Below, piece by piece: positions 11,514 to 25,343 of a stretch of DNA of 64,000 nucleotides (the stretch's first letter is position 1; every line of letters begins with the position of its first letter). A model generated the notes under the pieces. The model was not told the origin of the DNA. It saw only the letters and a program-made list of their open reading frames with translations, and made no database searches. The stretch comes from Microthyrium microscopicum (taxonomy: Eukaryota > Ascomycota > Dothideomycetes > Microthyriales > Microthyriaceae): assembly GCA_010405405.1 (NCBI GenBank), contig MU004234.1, forward strand, positions 478,993 to 542,992, given 5' to 3'. A program made the position numbers and the translations under genes.

Positions 11514-13265
11514 GATTCTATCTTGATCAAGTTATCAATGAGAGAGGATCTTAAGAGATTGTTGCAAAACGTGTATAACGAAGGAGCGCATCCAAATTTA
11601 TAGGCAACTGCCCTTGCTCATTCCGAATGCTTGTCATGCCATTTCTGAAGCTAGACCCCACATTCAGCTACCCGGCTATAACTTCGATCTGGGATAGACG
11701 ACATCGGGCGGGCTTAACGTTCTGATTATGTTAGCAAAGTGCGTTGGCTGTATCTCCGATACTTTCTAGAGCTTCAGATTCTGGTGGTTCTGTGATGTTT
11801 TACCAGGTATATATCTCATCCTGTATTCCAATATCAATCAATCTTGTTTTGCGAAAGAAGACTAAAAAACTGTACCACATTGTTCTCAGAATGGGAGGTA
11901 TGCTCTCTTCTGTTCTTCAGTAAACTGAAAGTAGATAGGAACACTATAAGACCATCTTACTGTCTTTCTAGTCACATCATGGTTGTGAGTTCCAGGCTGG
12001 TATGTATCTCGATAACCATTCTGCCAGTCACATCGCGAGATTAATCCCGGTCACGCTTGACGGCCTTCCGGTTCAAAAAGAGTTTCTTACCTCCGCATTG
12101 CAGAATCAATTTTCCAGAATGTTTGTATGTATTCTAGAGTGGGACTTGAACCTAGCACAAGACTGTTGATCTGTACACATGCTGCTTATACAAATGCAAC
12201 TTGAAGAGACAAACAAACTTTGCAGATCAGCCACATCATGGCCATAATTAGGAGTGCTCAAGTACTTTCGCAGCTTAATTCTAACTCAGAATTACTCTCT
12301 ACCTACCTAGTAGCTATGTTCTAATTGCAATCAACATGCTCGTAACCATACTCAAATGACACTTATCCCAGAGCAGGTTAGTACAGGTGCTGTATGGTAT
12401 AGAGTAGTAGCAGCCGCATTAAGAGCCTCATGACGAGCTAGTACAAACACTATCGGTGAATATCTGAAGAGGCTTGTACACACCGGAGGAGACACAGATG
12501 ACCATGTCCTACACGGGCAGTTATATGGAGTCAATGGTGCCATCATGAACCCTTTCAACTCACTCTCGTCTCTTGCTATCATATCAAAGTCGAGGAACGT
12601 TACCTGGTACACCGAGGACCGGTGTGATTGTGTCATTCCGTGGGTGTTAAGGCTGGCAAAGTCTATCTCACCACCAAGCCTATCTCGACTCTTGGCCCAC
12701 CGGTCTGGGAGCCGCAACAAGCATAAAGAGCCTGGGTCATGGCCTATTTAATTTGCTAAAAATTGAAACTTCATCCTCATATTTACTCCAAGCTCTACTC
12801 TGCCGAAGAATAAAATTATACATCTCGTTGATACAATCTCATTATTTCAAGGGCGCTGATCAGATATCGAAAATTCTGTGGCTACGTCATTCTTCTTCAA
12901 CACCAAGTTCTGGGATTTTGCTCGCTTCCCCTCGTCAGTTCCTACGCGAGAAGGCGTTTGATGCAACTTTTCGCTTGAACGCACTCCAACTATTCCCAGA
13001 CTGCAGAAACAAGGTAAATACATGCACCGAACATCAACATAAACGTACAGTTCGCAGCATCTCTCCCATCTCAGCCTTTCCCGCAAGGCTGAACCCAGCA
13101 GCCCAATATATTCACCACCACAACCATCACGCAGCACGCTACCCACCCCTCTAGTTCCCCAATCATCCACAAAAACAACAAACCCGCATAAAACAATCCG
13201 GCTTCATCCGTCAACCTCACCAACAAAAGGAAAAACAAAATCTCGCCCACACTTGTACAAACACA
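11514..13265. other. Intergenic, shared upstream region
   Basis: About 1.75 kb between two divergent genes, so it holds both promoters. No ORF in it is convincing. A short stretch near 12138-12156 resembles a tRNA T-arm on the minus strand, but no tRNA can be folded. Confidence 0.5.
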
Positions 13266-14135
13266 ATGACCTCAGCCTCAACATTCCCAACCGCATCAAC
13301 AATCCCCTTCACCCCCAGCACATCATCCACACCCCGCAACCCCTCCGCCATCGACAACGACACCTACTCGCCCTCCCACCCTGGTTTCCGCAATCTCGCT
13401 GCCAGTGACGGCTACGAAGCTGGTGACGGATACGACCACATTTACCCCCAACTCAGCGGTTCACGCAGACATAATTCTACCATGTCTGGCTCAAACCGCT
13501 ACGGCGCCGGTGATGGCTATTCACGCGAAAACGATTCGCGATACGGCGACACGGGCGACGGATCCAACGGCTACGGCCCACGAACCGACGCCTACGCACA
13601 GAGCCGCGCCCAAATTTCAAGCCGTGGCCAAGGAGGTGAATATGAGCCGCGTCGACGCTCGTCGGCCGACTATGAGCGCCGCGGAGGCGGACGGGAACGT
13701 ACTTATGTGCGCTCCGATGGGCGCGATGTGAGACGTGATCGCGCATATGAGTACGATACGCCGTCATCGTCTGACGAGGAGGATGAGAGACCGCCGCGAC
13801 CACGCGAGAACCATTCGAGGGGGCGGGAGAGGAGTCAGGGCGAGAAAAGTCAGGGACGGTTGAGTAGGAGTCGTTCTCGCGTGAAGCAGAAGATTAGCCA
13901 GATATTTGGCAAAGATGAACATCACGATGGCGAGGGCAATAGTGATGCGAAGAAGTGGGTTGCGACATTAGCTGGAGCTGCGGCGGGTGGGTTGGCCGCG
14001 AGACAGGTGAAGAAGGATCATTGGGTGCCGGCTGCAATAGGAGCGATTGTGGGTGGATTGACGGCTAGAGAGGCCGAGAAGGGGTTTTATCGTCATAAGG
14101 AGACGAAGGAGAGGGAGAGACCTTATGAGGAGTGA
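13266..14135 (+). CDS. Glycine-zipper protein with charged, disordered N-terminal region
   Basis: A single exon of 289 aa with the start in the context CACAATG. Residues 1-210 are low-complexity: Ser/Thr/Pro at the start, then repeated GDGY motifs (YEAGDGYD, YGAGDGYS, YGDTGDGS), then Arg/Glu/Ser-rich sequence ending SRSRSRVKQKISQIFG. The C-terminal part carries two Ala/Gly-rich hydrophobic helices, WVATLAGAAAGGLAARQ and WVPAAIGAIVGGLTARE, spaced like a glycine-zipper pair, followed by a basic/acidic tail. Such helices can insert into or stick to membranes. It looks like a widespread fungal family of unknown function. No signal peptide is visible. Confidence 0.8.
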   Translation: MTSASTFPTASTIPFTPSTSSTPRNPSAIDNDTYSPSHPGFRNLAASDGYEAGDGYDHIYPQLSGSRRHNSTMSGSNRYGAGDGYSRENDSRYGDTGDGSNGYGPRTDAYAQSRAQISSRGQGGEYEPRRRSSADYERRGGGRERTYVRSDGRDVRRDRAYEYDTPSSSDEEDERPPRPRENHSRGRERSQGEKSQGRLSRSRSRVKQKISQIFGKDEHHDGEGNSDAKKWVATLAGAAAGGLAARQVKKDHWVPAAIGAIVGGLTAREAEKGFYRHKETKERERPYEE

Positions 14136-14471
14136 AAACTGATTTGGGATGGCGTATTTGACTGGGATGGAGATGGGATATGATATGATACCTTGGGATA
14201 GTACGGAGCTTGTTTTGCGATATGTTTGGACTTCATGTAGATCACGATGTAACGCTTTCTTTGAAATGTTGAGCGGCTAGATCATGTATTGCTAATATCA
14301 CGGCCTAAGTTATCTAATGCTACAAGTTACAAAGTCAAGAAAGTTCATGGTATCATCGCATCCCCCCGCTTCCCACTGGGTTTTTCCAAACTAGCGCAAA
14401 GGAAACCCAACTGTCAGAAAACGAGGCATAATAATAACAATAAAGAAACTCAAAAAACGCATGCCAACCAC

Positions 14472-17400
14472 TTAGAGGTTCCCGATAACAACTGAAAACC
14501 TCAGCATCCCCGTCCCCTTCTTCTTCCCCCCTTCATCATCCACCTCATCATCCAAACCTTCATCCAGCATCAGCGTGCTACTACGCCACCCCCAACTCTG
14601 GCTAAAGTCAAACTGATCCGGCGCGCTCTCATACACACTTAGCAACCTTCCACCTTTGGACGGCGAGTAGATCTTGAAGTATGTGCGGATCGTCTGTCGG
14701 CTATCGGAATATGATGGTACTGCGGATATGCGTGGTGGTATATAAGTGGGATTTTGATTCTGGCCAATGCTATACATGGACTGCGCATACATGGATTGTG
14801 CGTCGGCATCTACCTGGGCGTCTTCGAGGGCGGTGAGTTGGCCAGAGGAATCAGAGTCGCTGGAGTCAGAGTCAAAGCCGATGAAGGTTTGCATGGTAGA
14901 GTCGCTGAAACGGGACATGGAGTTGCGGTCTCGTGCACGTCGAGAGTAGAGCGTCATGGTACTAGCTGCTGATGGGGAATCGTTGAAATTCAGTGTACTC
15001 GATGACCGGCCCGCAGACGTATTGGCCGGCGGCTGATTGCCCATTGACGCATTCCGCAGTCTTCGTAGGGAGCGGCCGGCGGAGGACCGTCTCGGGAGGG
15101 AATGTCGATCACTGCCTCCCATACGCATTTCTCGTTCAAGGTGACCGATTCGCTCATCAACAGTGGTTGGACCATTACCGTTGGTGAGCTCGTCAGGATC
15201 CCTCTCTTTGGCACGATGAAGATAGACGCCCAGCTGGAAATTCTGTTTTGCTGAGCGCATTTTCTGTATGTAAATGTTCCAGAGACTGCCTGCATAGAAG
15301 ACTGTGCGCGAATAGACCCGTTTCTTCTCCTTGAGGAATTTGGGAGCTGGAAATTCGGCAGAGAACCGGAAAGGCGGAAATTTACTGTAGGCATTGGGTG
15401 TGGGCTGGCCAAGGTTTGGAGGATCTGTAGATGAGTGTCCACCAGGCGTACGAGGACGTGTAGTGAGGTCACGGTTTCCGAAAGGTGTAGAGGCAACTTC
15501 CGAAGTCCATTGAACTTCAGGAGGGTCAACTGCTGCGGAGAAGCGAGATGCTATGCGTAACGCCGACGGTCCAGAGCCCGTGGAAACTACTGGATCAGCG
15601 TTTCCTCCCATCACCATGGTGCAGTCGGAGCTTGGTATCCAAAATCTTCGTGCTTTTGGTGGCTGATTGATTATGGTGATAGGTTCCTCGAGCAACGATG
15701 GTGTCTGCGTAGATTCTCTCTGTTTCCCTTTGGGCTCGGTGACCTCTGGAGAGTCTGAGGCCAGAGCATCCGATCCTTTAAGGTCCAGTGCATTCGTTAT
15801 TCCAAGTTCCATTTCATCCATAGGTGTATTCATAACCTTTTGCCTTAATTCCATTTGAGTATATAGAGCATTCAATATGATCGATTCGGGTACCACTGGA
15901 AGACCAAATATATCTGTACTTTGGCGGATGTGCTGTAGCTGCTCAAATTCAAGATGGATGTAGTGAATTCCCTCATCAAGGAGCTCCAGTAGACTTGCAA
16001 CATCAGGGGCAGTGTAGAGTGACAACCAAGCCTCCGTTTCTGTTATTGATGATGCTCCAGATAATGGTCTCTTTGGTGATGGTGGTCTGAGCAGCGGATT
16101 AAATCTAACCAGCTCCTGCATGACAGTCATAGGCGCGCGATTCTTTGGACGAAATCCAGAAGAAAATAGCTCAAAGTCAATCGCATACTGTTGCTTCAGT
16201 CTCCTATCGAGAAGCTTTCGGCAGTGATTCCATCTTTCCCATTCATCAAGAACGAAGAATCCATCAGAAGATACCACATCTTGAACAACATGACCTGGGA
16301 TTTCATCCCAGTACTTGAGTGGCATATCCCAGCCATCTCGACATAGCATAGCTTTTGCCGATGCGAGTATTCGATCTCCAGGTCGACCGTAGCAGTTTTG
16401 GGTGACGAGTTTGATGATAGTTGCCAAATTCTCTGGACATAGTTGCCGCAGTATTGACGCAACAGCAGAATCAATAAGCTCTTGCATCTCTAGCCAACAG
16501 CCTGTCGCAAAGAGACCTACTGCTTCTTCATCCTCGTCTTCAGAAATGTCCAAGCCATATAGCCTTTTCAGTGCCAACTCGAAAGCTTGCTGTGTGATGG
16601 CTGGATCCACTTCTCCTGGATACAGCGGCACCTCTCTTGCTGTGCTTTCACTCCATGGTTCCGATAGTGCAAGAGTAAAGAAAGGAGCTCTATCAAGGAT
16701 CAGACGATGTAGGTTATATTGATTGTTGAATGCGAGAATGGTAATGTCAGAGTGTCGTCCACCAAGTAAGCCTCGAGTGTAAAGATGTTCCGGTAACGTT
16801 GCGCCATCTGTAGGAGCTACTCTTTTCATAAGATTCGAGTTTCCACTATACGAAGACTCCCGCGAGCTCTCTGGTGAAATCGACATTCGCGCGCCAAGGA
16901 GTTTTGAGAGTGACTCTGGTGTATGAAATCCTTCGTTAGGATTTCGATGAGATGGCGCACTTGGATTGTCTGCATCTTTTTCTACATCGGATAGCCTTGG
17001 ATCCACCATTGTATGATCCGCAGTCATGAAGTGTGGCCGACGCCGGGGAGTTGAAGCCGAGGACCGCGAGTTTGCAGACTGCGATGGGTCAGATATCCGT
17101 TTCCATATTCTGATCAGAGACATTGTGAAGTGTGCACGACTCCATTGTATGAGAATAGAAATCAAACAGAGATGCACAGAATTCCGCCAAGCTTCGGTTT
17201 AAGATTTGTGGTTGCTCATATAGCAGCTCATGATCATCTTATACCCCATTTACACAACTGACTCGTGTCTGACGGATCACCGGAGGGCATACCAAAAGAG
17301 TTTATAGGCGCAACGAGCGGAATGTTTTATGACTTACCTCTCCAAGACTAGATCTTGTAGGTGTAGAAAATGGATTGCTCGTCGGCCTATATGGACTATT

Positions 17401-17829
17401 ATGCCGCGATGAGATTTGATCGGGCGTGCCAAATGTCGAAGTCGAAGGCCCAGTATCCGCAGCACTATTCGTTGCTGTCATCTGATGAACATTCGGTAAA
17501 CTCGCAGTCTGAACGGATTTACCACTTAATCTTCTTGAAGATGTACGTGGTCGGATCTGAAATCTGCTCCCAGTCGGAAGAGTAGTATTCGCAGCGTGAG
17601 CTACGCTTGGGCTTGAGGTAGTTCGTTGTCGTCTGCTTGGCAAGGCGCCGACTTCAGCGGCCGAGACTTCATGCCATTCCTCGCTTTGGGAAGCGGTCAG
17701 TGGGTGATGTTGTTGGTTGTTGAGAGATGCGACGATGTCATCAACAATTTCGGCAGCAGCGGTAGAATTCATTATGTCAATGCAAGGGAAAACAAGTTTG
17801 GATGGTGAACCGTGAGCTGCTGCTGCCAC
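14472..17829 (-). CDS. Large BTB/POZ-domain protein
   Basis: Modelled as two exons (17338-17829 and 14472-17078), giving 1032 aa. The donor GAG|GTAAGT is strong. The acceptor CGCAG at 17079 follows an ATCTGAC branch-like site and keeps phase 0, but it makes a 259-nt intron, so the junction is uncertain; the downstream exon alone is open back to 17177. The N-terminal third is Ser/Thr/Pro-rich. A BTB fold follows (LYTRGLLGGRHSDITILAF, LHRLILDRAPFFTLAL), with an acidic insert (DISEDEDEEAVGLFATGCW) and a BACK-like helical part. The second half is disordered except for a segment near the end (YFKIYSPSKGGRLLSVYES, LRFSVVIGNL). The layout resembles germ-cell-less-like fungal BTB proteins, possibly Cullin-3 adaptors. 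The function is unproven. Confidence 0.8.
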
Positions 17830-19010
17830 TGCAACGGGAGAGTTGAGGCCTATCGGCGAACACGCAGGGACGACTGGGTTCAGGGGTACAGTTTGCCCCT
17901 CTTCATAGCTTCATGTGGGGGAACAAAGATAGGTATTGCAGAGGGCAATGGAGGATATATCATATGTAGGAAGGAGGGCAAGATGGGGAAGGAATGGAGT
18001 TGAAGGGAGAAGCAGGCAAGGCAAGCAAGCTTAGGTGAAAAGGAGCAGAGTATGATGGCAAGCAGCAAGGAGGTTAAGAGTAATTACACTTTATCCGACG
18101 AGCTGTCAGTTAAGTTGCGGGGAGAATGTCATGTGCGAGGCGTTCGTCACTTCGCTTCTAACTGTTTCAACATGTACGCCTCTTTTTTTTAACATTCGAC
18201 CTGGTATTCGGATGGTAATTTCTCGGACATGGGTTCAGGAGTACTAACTCGGTTAAGGTCTGAGCCAGCAGGTTGCGAGGAAAGAAGGAAAGCTCGCTGT
18301 AGTCGAACGTCACAAATATCCAAATCCTGTATCATGATCTCTATGAAGATTTTAAAAATCAAGATCGTACAGGGCACTTGAGCGGAAGCAATACAAAACT
18401 TGTGATCATGATGGTGATAAACTGTAAGAATTCGCGAAGAAACAAACGATATTGTTTATGCTGAGCGAGGCAGGCTATCAGGCGAAACTTGTGAGATAAT
18501 TACCAACACATGCCATGCTCAATATGATATAGGCAAAGTTGTTGACATCCATGTATGCTATCGTTATTGCTGCAAGTTCGGACATAATCTCTCACTTCCT
18601 ACTCTGCGATATCCTTATGTCGTATCCCAGACAGCTGTACAGCCTGCGGGACTTTTCGCTTTCATGCCACGCTTGGAGCTGATGATGATGATGCACTTCA
18701 ATGTTGGACTGAAGCATACAAGTTGAGGAGGTCTTCGTAGTAGGTTGATCTAAGGTAATTTGTTGAAGGATCCAGGCCTGGGGAGGCTGGTTTTTATATG
18801 AGCTCCAATCTTTAGGGCTAGGGTACAATTTTTGACGCGCTTCATCTCAGCTTTTTGTGTCGACCTCCAGTCGCGTTTCTCAGTAACAGCCAAAACTTCA
18901 GCCCTTTGCGCCAACTCTCTCTTTCCCTTTCCCATCTGTCTGCTGTATCCGTTCTGTTCATGGGCTTCTTCTCTACTTCCTCCCGAGCTTAGATTTGCGC
19001 CCCGGCTACC
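17830..19010. other. Intergenic, divergent promoter region
   Basis: About 1.2 kb between the BTB gene (minus) and NUP188 (plus). No gene is recognised. Purine-rich tracts occur near 17930-18070. Confidence 0.5.
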
Positions 19011-22000
19011 ATGGCCACTGTTTCCGAAACCTACTTGCCGCAATTGCAGCCATGCCTTAAAGGCGAAATATTGCTCTTGTAAGTATATCATGCTCTTATA
19101 TATGACAAGTAACTGACCTTTCAGATCATGGCAACAAGTCTATCGAATCCTCCGGGTCGATGTCGCGACAACTCGGCGGGGTGTCCGACGGCGGGACATT
19201 CATGCTTCGGTGAAAGAGGCTCTGCAGTTCCTACAAGATGATACCGCGATGAGAAACATGGCCAGCTTCGCCAATTCCTTTCCTCCTCCCACCACGGATG
19301 CTAAAGCAACTCTCGATAGTCGTACTGCGCCCGTAAACTGCCCCGAGGGTGGCCCCAGCGACCAATACAGCGTGAAGAATACCAAAGACTGCGCTATCTG
19401 GCTCTCCAAAGAAGCCAAGATTTCAGAAGTAGAAGCGCTTCGGATAGTCTTGCTAGAATGGCAATCAAGAGCAAAGATGCGGATACTATCCGCCAATGCG
19501 GGGGAGGATGGCGATTCTGCGAATGATATGAGCCTGGGCAACAGTTTCCAATCGTCCTTCCTGGCAAGATCGATTCCGTTTAGAAGCTCTATCCTGAACC
19601 CAGACACTCCAGACGATGGATTCAATACAACAGATGGCCTGCGATCAAGACTCTTACGTCTTTATCTTTCGGAACGCTCGCACGTCGTGCGAACTACTGA
19701 TCTTCTTATGCGACATTACATGGAAAGTAGGCTTCCAAACTGGCTAGGAGTGCAGACGGACTTTGTGGAACTAGGCAAACTTCTCACGCGGACCATATGC
19801 AACGACGATTTCGCCACGCCACAGCTCGATAATTGCCTTGTAGCTTTCACGAACGCTCTAAGCTTAAGAGTCAACCAACTAGACTCTGGAAGCGGTTGGT
19901 TTGCTAGCGAAGGAGGCCAACCTGATCTAGAAACCAGTTGGGCTCAAACACAACTTGAAGAGATGGTCCCTATTCTGCAACTCTTCTTTTGTGTTCTTGA
20001 TCGCGTCTACGCTACACCAAGGTCGGCAGAAGAATATTTCCGACTTATGGACCGAACAAAGTTTTTGGACTTTCAGTTGGTATGCGAACTATGTGCGATT
20101 CATTTGAAAGCTTACTGATTGTTAACAGGCTCTCCCCTATACTTACGCTCTCGATCTAACCAAGATTTTGGCTGCCTTGATTGGCGCGAAATTTCTCCAA
20201 CCAAAGCAACCCTTTCACTTTGCAGCAACTGACGGAAATGAGGCTACACGAATTGGATTTACGATGCACGAGGAGACTATCCTATCAATAAGTACTGTTA
20301 TACTGGAAGCTGCGTCAGAGAACAATAGTTTGACCAGTCTTCCGGTATATGCCTGGGTTCTTTTTGTACAGCAATGGTCTGAACAAGTTCCTAACACGAT
20401 CAATGTTGAGAGTGAGCCTATCAGCAAAATATTAGACTCAAACAACCTTAGACTATTAGCGAACAGAGCAGTCGACGAAAAACAGTTGTTTGATGTCATC
20501 TGTCGAATCATGCCACAGCTTCGAGAGGTGTTCAGAGAAGGTCCAGATGTTGGCTTGGAGAATGAAATACGAACATATCTTCTCTGGATTCACTCGTATA
20601 GTATATCATCAGGATTAGTACTGTACGACCCAACCATTGTCGGCTCCCTGCTCACCGTTCTGGACGCTGATCGGTCGTACTGGGAACCGGATTTGAATCG
20701 AATTTTCGATACATCTGATCTAGCCGCGCTTAACACCAATCTTCTCAGGCCATTCATTGACCTTGCCCGATCACGCTTTCCTCTGGAAGCTGGCCCATTC
20801 GTCAAGTTGATGAAAGCTGTCATAATCAGTGGACGTGCGAATGGGGCAGGATATTCGGAGTTTGTCAAGTATCTCAATAATGCAGACTACTTCACGGAAC
20901 TGATGAACATGGATTTCTCAGCCTATGATGAGGCTGACGTCGATCCGTCTGAAGGTTATTACATCGAGCTTAGAGGAGATTTACCTATATTTGTTTCCAA
21001 CACCCCAGGAGCCCAGAAGCAATCTGTCGGTGGACCAGAAAACGCACTTGTTCCTGCAAGCCAGTCTGACTGGCACATCGTATCCGCAATCGACTCGCGA
21101 AGCGTGGGAGAAGTGCTAGGAGATCAATCCAGACCATTGGTGGTGGCCTGGCAGCACCAATATAAGCCTTTGGACTACTTGGTCGATTGGCTTGGATCAG
21201 CTGTGTCAGGAAGTCGATATGTATCCTACAGCAGTTTTTCGCAACCTTCGGTGGATGATATTTGTGAGGTTCTCTCACTCTTTACGACTATATTACAGGT
21301 GCTCAGACAAGAGAACACATCTGCTCTAAGCGCAGACTCTGAAGAACTCGCTCGGTTTATATTGGAATCAAGGTCCACGGAATTTGAAGACGAGAAAGAC
21401 CTCATTTCCATTGTCTTTGCAATTTTCGAATATCAACTTCAGCAATACCGTGAGCAATCTGGGGCTGAGTTTCAGACCGATATCCTCGCTAAATGCATCG
21501 ACTTTATTCATGCAGTCACATACGTTTCGCCCAATCGATTGTGGCCTTACTTGGCCCGGAGTCAATTGCTAGATTTGAATGGCAACGATCCAAGCCTCGT
21601 GGCGATTGTGACCAATTCAGAAATGATTCGACAGCAATATGGGTTCCTGCTTAGCTGTATTAGACTCTTCGAACGTCTAGTACAACTCTCATATACTCAA
21701 GGAACCGCTGCGCGCCCAGCAGCGTCAACTTCAAGAACGGCTTTGACACGCTTTGGAAGTGAAGCAAATGGAGTCAGCCAAGCTAGATATATTCCAAGCA
21801 AAGCTGTTCGAAATATTATCAATGGCTTCTTGAGAATCATGATATCCGTATTCGAGAACAGTCAGTTCTGGCAATTCTCGTCAAATCAGGAGCATGCTGA
21901 AGTCAATATTGCACTGATGGACTCTTTTGATCTCATTGTTGAAACAGCTTACGGCTTTGATGATGAACCTGATCTTCATAAGAAGTTCACCGCCGTACTA

Positions 22001-24610
22001 GCAGACTCGGCCGAGTTGCTCACTACGTTACTTCTGTCTACACAAAATCAAGACAACCTATCCGCCCCACTCCTCGCGATTCTATCTTCGACTTTGCCCG
22101 AGTTGGAGATGGCAACAGAAGTCGTGAATTTACGACATTTGATTCTGGAAAAGCACGCCGCACTCAATCTTTGCACGAGACTCTTACACATCGCAACTTA
22201 CCTGAAAACCGAAGAGTCTCTACTGGAACGACGGCTCTTTACAGCAGCACCGCTTCTCGCTCGACTTTACGCATTCGCAGACGAACTCAAATCCCCGGTT
22301 GCCGTCTTGCTCGACGCATTATTGACGGCATCTTTACGGCACGATAAGACCCCTCCATCTCTCCTTGGACATATGGGTGTATCAAGTGCAAAGGATTTCT
22401 TGGTCCTCGTCTCACGTCTTCGCGGTCCTGTTCGTGGGGATGTAGGTGAGATGGCCACCTGGGACCTGCTTTCCACCGTTGTGAGCTCACAGCAACAATG
22501 GTTCGCCATGTATCTCTTGACTGGAAAACCACCACGAGAAAGTGCACGAAGAGAGCCTGTACCTGCTGAAGGCGCCCCTGCAGATACTCAAGCTGGTTGC
22601 CAAAGTTTACCAGTTCTCGAACTTGCCTTCAAGGGGCTTACTCACTTTTTCTTGGTACGAGATGATAGGCCTATTCTGCCGACTCTGGCACTATCAGTCT
22701 TGAAGTTCATTACGAATAGCTACAATCATTGGCCTTCAGTGATGGGCACACAAACCTACCACACCGAATTCCTCAACGCCATGATCACATTTTACGGGGA
22801 TCTGGACCCTATAGGTTCCGGTGGTTCAGTTGTGTGGTATTCTGCACTGGCCGCTGCCATCTCAGAATTCCTAACGCTACATCTGCATCGTTCTCGAAGA
22901 ATTGGTAACTTTGAGCCGGCTAACCGCCTCGTCAACAAGTTACGATACATCAAGGAAGTTGCTTTCAAAGCACCAAACTACAATTTCTCCATGCATACGC
23001 AGCTTCGAGCAAATGTCCCAAATGTCTATCCAGGACTAACGGTCTCTAAATTTCAACACACCCTGGTTTACCCGGTCCAGTATGGAGAAAACTTCTTCTA
23101 CGATCTCGGTATGGCACAAACCTTATTCAAGGTGGCAAAGCGAGCTGGAAGAACAACACGACTGGGCAACTTCATGCGTGACATGGCCGCTGCCAATGTT
23201 GACTTATCAACGGTTGATGCTCAGGTGCAGCTACACCACAAGTCCAAGCTCCTGGTCATTGAGCTTGCCCAAGCACAACGTAAAGATCCCAACCTGAAAC
23301 TGGTGGAGCCTCTACTTCTCATCTTGAAAGACTGTTTGACTGAGATGGGCGATACTAGACTACCCGCAAACATCATCGGGCCACTGGAGAGCAGTCAGAT
23401 TGATCTTGCCATGATCATTTTGCAAAACATCATCTCCATAAAATCCACGGAAGTGGTCATCGCTCTAATGAAGATGTTTCCAACTGTGTGGCAATCTATC
23501 TCATCATTGATAATGAGCTGGGATGATCTCTATATAGGCAATCGCTCAGCGCTGAACCGCCAACTACTCCGAGTTCTATTTCTCAGTCTGCAACCTCTCA
23601 CAGTTGAGCGTGGTAACAACGAGAAAGGCTCAGGACCAAATGGCTCTCCACTGACATTCGCAACATTCGATGCGTTGATGGATGTCTTCGTCAACGTCAT
23701 CTGTAAGGGTTTCAAAAACCTAGCCAACACCGTCCATGAAGACAAAGAATCAGCCACAACCTCTGACTTTGGTCTCCTCACTGCGATGCTACAAACTATG
23801 CTAGCCATTCCCGACATCGACACTCTACATTCCCAGATGGCACTTCAAATCGCGGGCACAGAAGTAGTCCGCTATGGCGCCAGCCTCTTCTCCTGGGCCG
23901 ACCAACTCCTCCTTGACGGCGACCCAATCTACGGCGAACATGCCATCCTCTTCCTCCTCGAACTCTCCACCATCAACTCCGTCGCTGAAACCATGGCTGT
24001 CGAAGGCATTCTCTCGCAACTCTCTTCCGCTAACATCATGGCCCTTTACGCCCGCACCACCGCCATTGGACCCTTTGACAATCCACCCCGCGTCCACTCC
24101 ATCTGGGTCCGCGGCATCCTCCCCCTCTGCATCAATCTCCTCTCAGCCGTCGGTGCCCCTGTCGCTCCAGAAGTTCTCTCCTTCCTCGCACAATACGGCA
24201 ACCAAATCGAGCGCAACCTTCGTGATCTAGGCAACGTTTCCAGCCCTATTGGCGCACGACCAGCAGATTCACATCTTACGCTTGGTATGGCGGCAGAAGT
24301 GCATAGTCTAGCCCTCATCGCCGCCATCGTCGACCGCATGCGTGGCGCCGCAGGCAACATTGGAACGAGTGTAGCAACCATTGGCACACTGGACAAATGG
24401 GATCCGCAAGCAGTACAATCTGAGCTGGAAGAGTGGTTGAGCCAGCGAACTGCACGACGTGAGTTCATCATACCAGCGAATGAGCGCGAGCAGGAGATGG
24501 CGAATGTGAATGCGCCGGCTGGGGGGCGAGCGTTGACGCTGTTGGAGCGGAAGGTTTGGGATGAGCTTGAAGGGGCGAGACGGTGTTTGGATGAGCATAA
24601 CGCCTCGTGA
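19011..24610 (+). CDS. NUP188: Nucleoporin NUP188, inner-ring scaffold of the nuclear pore
   Basis: Three exons (19011-19078, 19125-20079, 20129-24610) give 1834 aa, the size expected for Nup188/Nup192-type nucleoporins. These large alpha-solenoid proteins build the inner ring of the nuclear pore with Nic96. Exon 1 encodes MATVSETYLPQLQPCLKGE and continues across the intron as LLSWQQVYRIL. Further on come DCAIWLSKEAKISEVEALR and LRIVLLEWQSRAK, which I recognise as Nup188 N-terminal features. The rest is helical with no enzyme motif or FG repeat, as expected. The intron splice sites are clean (TTTCAG and TTAACAG). The choice of NUP188 over NUP192 rests on the N-terminal motifs and is less certain than the family call. 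Confidence 0.86.
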
Positions 24611-25343
24611 AAAGATCGGTAGCGCAGGAGTTGGGGTCCAATGCTCTGTTACAGTAGGAGAAAGCGTCTGCTGTTTGCATTCCTCACGGCGTTTGAAAAC
24701 GATAACATAGGATATATTGTGGGTAGTAGCGTAGTAATTAACCTTTTCACATCCATGGCTGTGTGCCGTCTACATCAGATCGAGTACAGTTTCTCGTCTT
24801 CTAGTCATGGTAAGCTGCATTTCACAAAACATATCTTCACAAATCACCATCTATACAGGAAGCTTGACCACGCGACGTTGTTCATCTACAAGAAAGCTCA
24901 GCGCTTCGAAACCATAGAGAATGCGCCTAGGATCTCGCATCGCCAGCTGGCTACCTATGTAATGGCAAATGAATGACATGCTCCCATCAGCGCCGCTGGC
25001 TGCCATCACCTATTCGATAGTCTGATTCGATTGACAGCGTTCGATGATTCGCATGGTGCGTGGGCGATATCAAAGTCGTTGGGAGGACCAACTCCCTTTT
25101 TTTGCTATCCTGTTGGTCGGTTGTTGAACCACAAATTTAGTCTATCCCTGGTATATATGGGACTTTGCAGAAGACTGGACACACCGCTCTTTCTGAATTT
25201 AATGCAGCGCAACTTCCACTCTTGTGATCGAATCAACCCCGCATTCGATCATAACTACCCTTCTTCTTCATCCACTCTGCTTTTCCGCTCAACTTCACAG
25301 CAAGCACCAGGAGCGGCATCCTCAATCATCACAATAGGTAGCA
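24611..25343. other. Intergenic, nothing recognised
   Basis: About 0.73 kb between NUP188 and the MYND gene. ORFs here have no domain. It probably holds the NUP188 3' UTR and the MYND promoter and 5' UTR. Confidence 0.5.

Noticed and set aside
12130-12200. tRNA-like T-arm on the minus strand (GTTCAAGTCCCAC)
   Set aside because: The T-stem does not pair and there is no acceptor stem, D-arm or A box at the right distance.
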